From: Wyeomyia smithii
Lineage: Eukaryota; Arthropoda; Insecta; Diptera; Culicidae
Direction: 5' to 3'
Assembly: GCF_029784165.1 (NCBI RefSeq)
Contig: NC_073696.1
Location: 193,176,498-193,240,497, forward strand
DNA length: 64,000 bases
The notes below the pieces were generated by a model. It made no database searches and had not been told where the DNA came from. It saw only the letters and a list, made by a program, of their open reading frames with translations. A program made the translations under genes and the position numbers. Shown in pieces: positions 61,940-64,000 of this stretch. Numbering within the stretch: the first letter of the stretch is position 1; the number at the start of each line of letters is the position of its first letter.

Positions 61940-63930
61940 ACTAGTGCGGTCTTTGAAAACATTCACACATCGTTGAACAAGCGAATACATTTCTCCAAGG
62001 GATTGTTGTAGTCATAGTTGGTTCTGTGGTAGCGGGTAGCCAGAAGAGTATAGGCATTAGCTCGAGTGACGCAGGGCAGTCAATTACTCTTTGAAGCACA
62101 TAAAAAACGGAGAGAAGCTGCGCTTTATCACGTCTGACTGACAGCGATTCTAAACATACAAGCTGACATCTATCAGGGTAGAGGGGGGAGCTCCACTGGG
62201 TTGTTCCAAGGGAGTGACCGTAAAGCAAACCGTACAAATTTCTTCTGCACGCGTTCAACTGCGAGGTTTTGTCCTAGGCAGTGCGGAGACCAAACAGGCG
62301 AAGCGTACTCCAGAATGCTGCGGACCAACGTGCAATAGAGTGACTTAATAGCAAAAATGTCCGTGAATTCAGATGCGTGACGACGAAAAAACCCCAGAAC
62401 AGAAAAAGCTTTAGCAGTCATAATCCCGATATGGTCATTGAAGTTGAGCTCTTTGTCAATCGTCACACCGAGATCACAGATAGACGAAACACGTTGGAGC
62501 ACTTCAGCCCCTATACTGTACCGGTGCTGAACTGGATTGGTAAAGCGTGTAAATGATATAATTTTGCATTTTGTATCGTTGACACGCATCCCATTCTCAT
62601 CGCACCAAATCAGCAAAATGTTGATGTCTTCCTGAAGGGCAGTGTGGTCATCCGTAGACGCAACTACACGAAATACTTTCAGGTCATCGGCGAAAAAGAG
62701 TTTGAAAGAGGATATGAGTAGGTACAGATCATTCACATAGATGTTGAATAACAGCGGTCCAAGAGCACTACCTTGGGGCACGCCAGACGTGATACAAAAT
62801 GAGCGGGATCGAGCTGAGTTGACTACAACATATGAGGTGCGGCTGAATAAATATGACAGAATCCAGTCCAAAATCCATTCTGGAAAGCCAATATGCTTCA
62901 CTTTTTCGATGATATGGTAGTGAGGAACGGTATAGAATGCTTTCGCAAAATCGACGTACACCGCGTCGATTTGCCGCCTCATTTCCATTTCCCGTGATAG
63001 TGTGGTAACATAGCACATCAAGTTTGTTGTAGTTGACCGATGTCTCCTAAAACCGCGATGGCTGTCGGAGATGAGAGGTGCTAATGCCGTATATAGCACG
63101 TTTTGCACAAGTTTCCCAAAGACTTTGACAACACAAAATGGAAACACCACGGAATGTGGGCGAAACGGTTGCGACGTGGTACTGGTGATGACCTACTAAA
63201 AACACTTTCGAAGTAAAGAGCGAAAAGGTTTGCTGCTTCCAAATTAGAGCTGGACTGAACATCGTTAAAATTTACGTTGGATGGAATGCGAGAAGATGAT
63301 TTTCGCTTATTCACGAAATCCCAAAAGCGTGAGGGATCCTGTTTAACACTAGCCTGGATCCTTGATATATAATTATCGTGAGTGGCCTGTAGAACCGTTT
63401 TATACACAGCTTCAACATCATGCAGTTTTTGTCTGTCGCTGTCAGATTTCGTTAGGAAGAAACAGTGGCGTGCTTTTCTTTGTTTGTTCCGCAGAAGACG
63501 CAGCTCAGAGGTCCACCAGGGTTGGTTGAAGGTCGAATTGAACAATCGTTTTTTACGTGGAACGAAGTTCGTAATCACACGCCTTGAAATTGAAACTAAA
63601 ATTGTCTAAACAGTCGTCAAGCATGATACAGTTGTCAGGGCTTACGTCAATCAGTAAAACAAATGGCGTGTGCAGGGAATCAAGCCGTGACAGTGGCGTG
63701 GGCGGTTCAATTAAGTCCAGGTGCTCTGGTGAATTTGTGAATGCGAGGTCAAGGAGATTTCCATAAACGTTAGCGAAACAATTGACTTGATGGAAACCAC
63801 ATGAGGACATCGTGTCACCTCGTCGTCCAATTGCCATCTCAAATAAGGAAGATTGAAGTCACCCAACGTCAATACGATATCGGTTACAGCCGCGCTTAAA
63901 AGATTCTTGACTGCAATTAAATAATACAAC
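61940..63930 (-). pseudogene. CR1/L2-like LINE remnant (EN end, RT)
   Basis: Minus strand, 5' to 3': endonuclease C-terminus (VLTLGDFNLPYLRW at about 63870; then ANVYGNLLDLAFTN), the EN-RT linker (WWTSELRLLRNKQRKARHC, 63081-63578), then after a gap the RT: GFRRHRSTTTNL, motif A VYVDFAKAFYTVPH (usual FDTV reads FYTV), motif B SGVPQGSALGPLLFN, motif C FFADDLKVF, and thumb and C-terminus (VERVQKKFVRFALR, then ESLSVRRDKAQL after a frameshift at about 62220). The N-terminal RT section between FALYFESVF and FGKLVQNVLY is missing. ORF1 and most of EN are absent; both ends are bounded by other repeats. Confidence 0.85.
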
Positions 63931-64000
63931 GTGGCAAACCATCCAATATGGGTATTTCCAGAACCGGGATGATATCTAGAGGTTGCAAAACGACCCCCGA
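63931..64000. repeat. 122-bp repeat family, fragment at window end
   Basis: CCATCCAATATGGGTATTTC followed by CAGAACCGGGATGAT matches the unit seen at 2850-3380. It abuts the LINE remnant. Confidence 0.65.

Overview
The window is animal nuclear DNA, AT-rich and intron-bearing, packed with transposable-element (TE) remnants. The conserved host genes (pumilio, SAP18, a chitin-binding-type cuticular protein) are insect-like. The repeats (Tc1/mariner with mosquito-type transposase motifs, I-clade and CR1/L2-like LINEs, TA- and TWA-targeted MITEs, hAT elements) fit a culicid mosquito genome. Genus cannot be told from the sequence alone.

Host genes. (1) A proline-rich cuticular protein on + at 26732-27749 (two clear exons, 5' end unresolved). 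(2) SAP18 on -, complete in two exons at 28022-28671, convergent with the cuticular gene and ending about 270 bp from it. (3) The 3' part of pumilio on - at 54532-56554: three exons carrying all eight Puf repeats. Its upstream exons lie outside the window, so much of 56.6-64 kb is probably pumilio intron, and sequence just below 54.5 kb is its 3' UTR.

Layout. 0-1 kb: decayed Tc1/mariner transposase. 1.8-7.8 kb: a mariner remnant whose two ends appear split by about 5.4 kb of two related composite repeats with tandem units and a (CA)n tract. 8-26 kb: intergenic or intronic DNA with many MITEs, a near-perfect 50-bp hairpin, and a 2.4-kb hAT element with a perfect 8-bp target duplication inside another Tc1/mariner transposase. 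26-29 kb: cuticular gene and SAP18. 29-38 kb: at least six MITE-type elements, some nested three deep. 38-47 kb: a long I-clade LINE with gag-like ORF1 and EN-RT-RNaseH ORF2, all disrupted. Its 3' 2.2 kb is repeated in inverted orientation, tail to tail across a 500-bp (TA)n core. 47-54.5 kb: AT-rich, gene-poor, partly pumilio 3' UTR. 57-64 kb: a decayed Tc1/mariner, a foldback element, a minisatellite-bearing MITE, a tRNA-derived sequence and a CR1/L2-like LINE remnant.

No operon, CRISPR array or prokaryotic system is present. The most notable items are the near-identical LINE palindrome whose arms share the same internal RT deletion, the hAT-in-mariner nesting, a MITE family with an internal about 30-bp minisatellite at three loci, and an unexplained 140-codon ORF inside a TA-flanked element.
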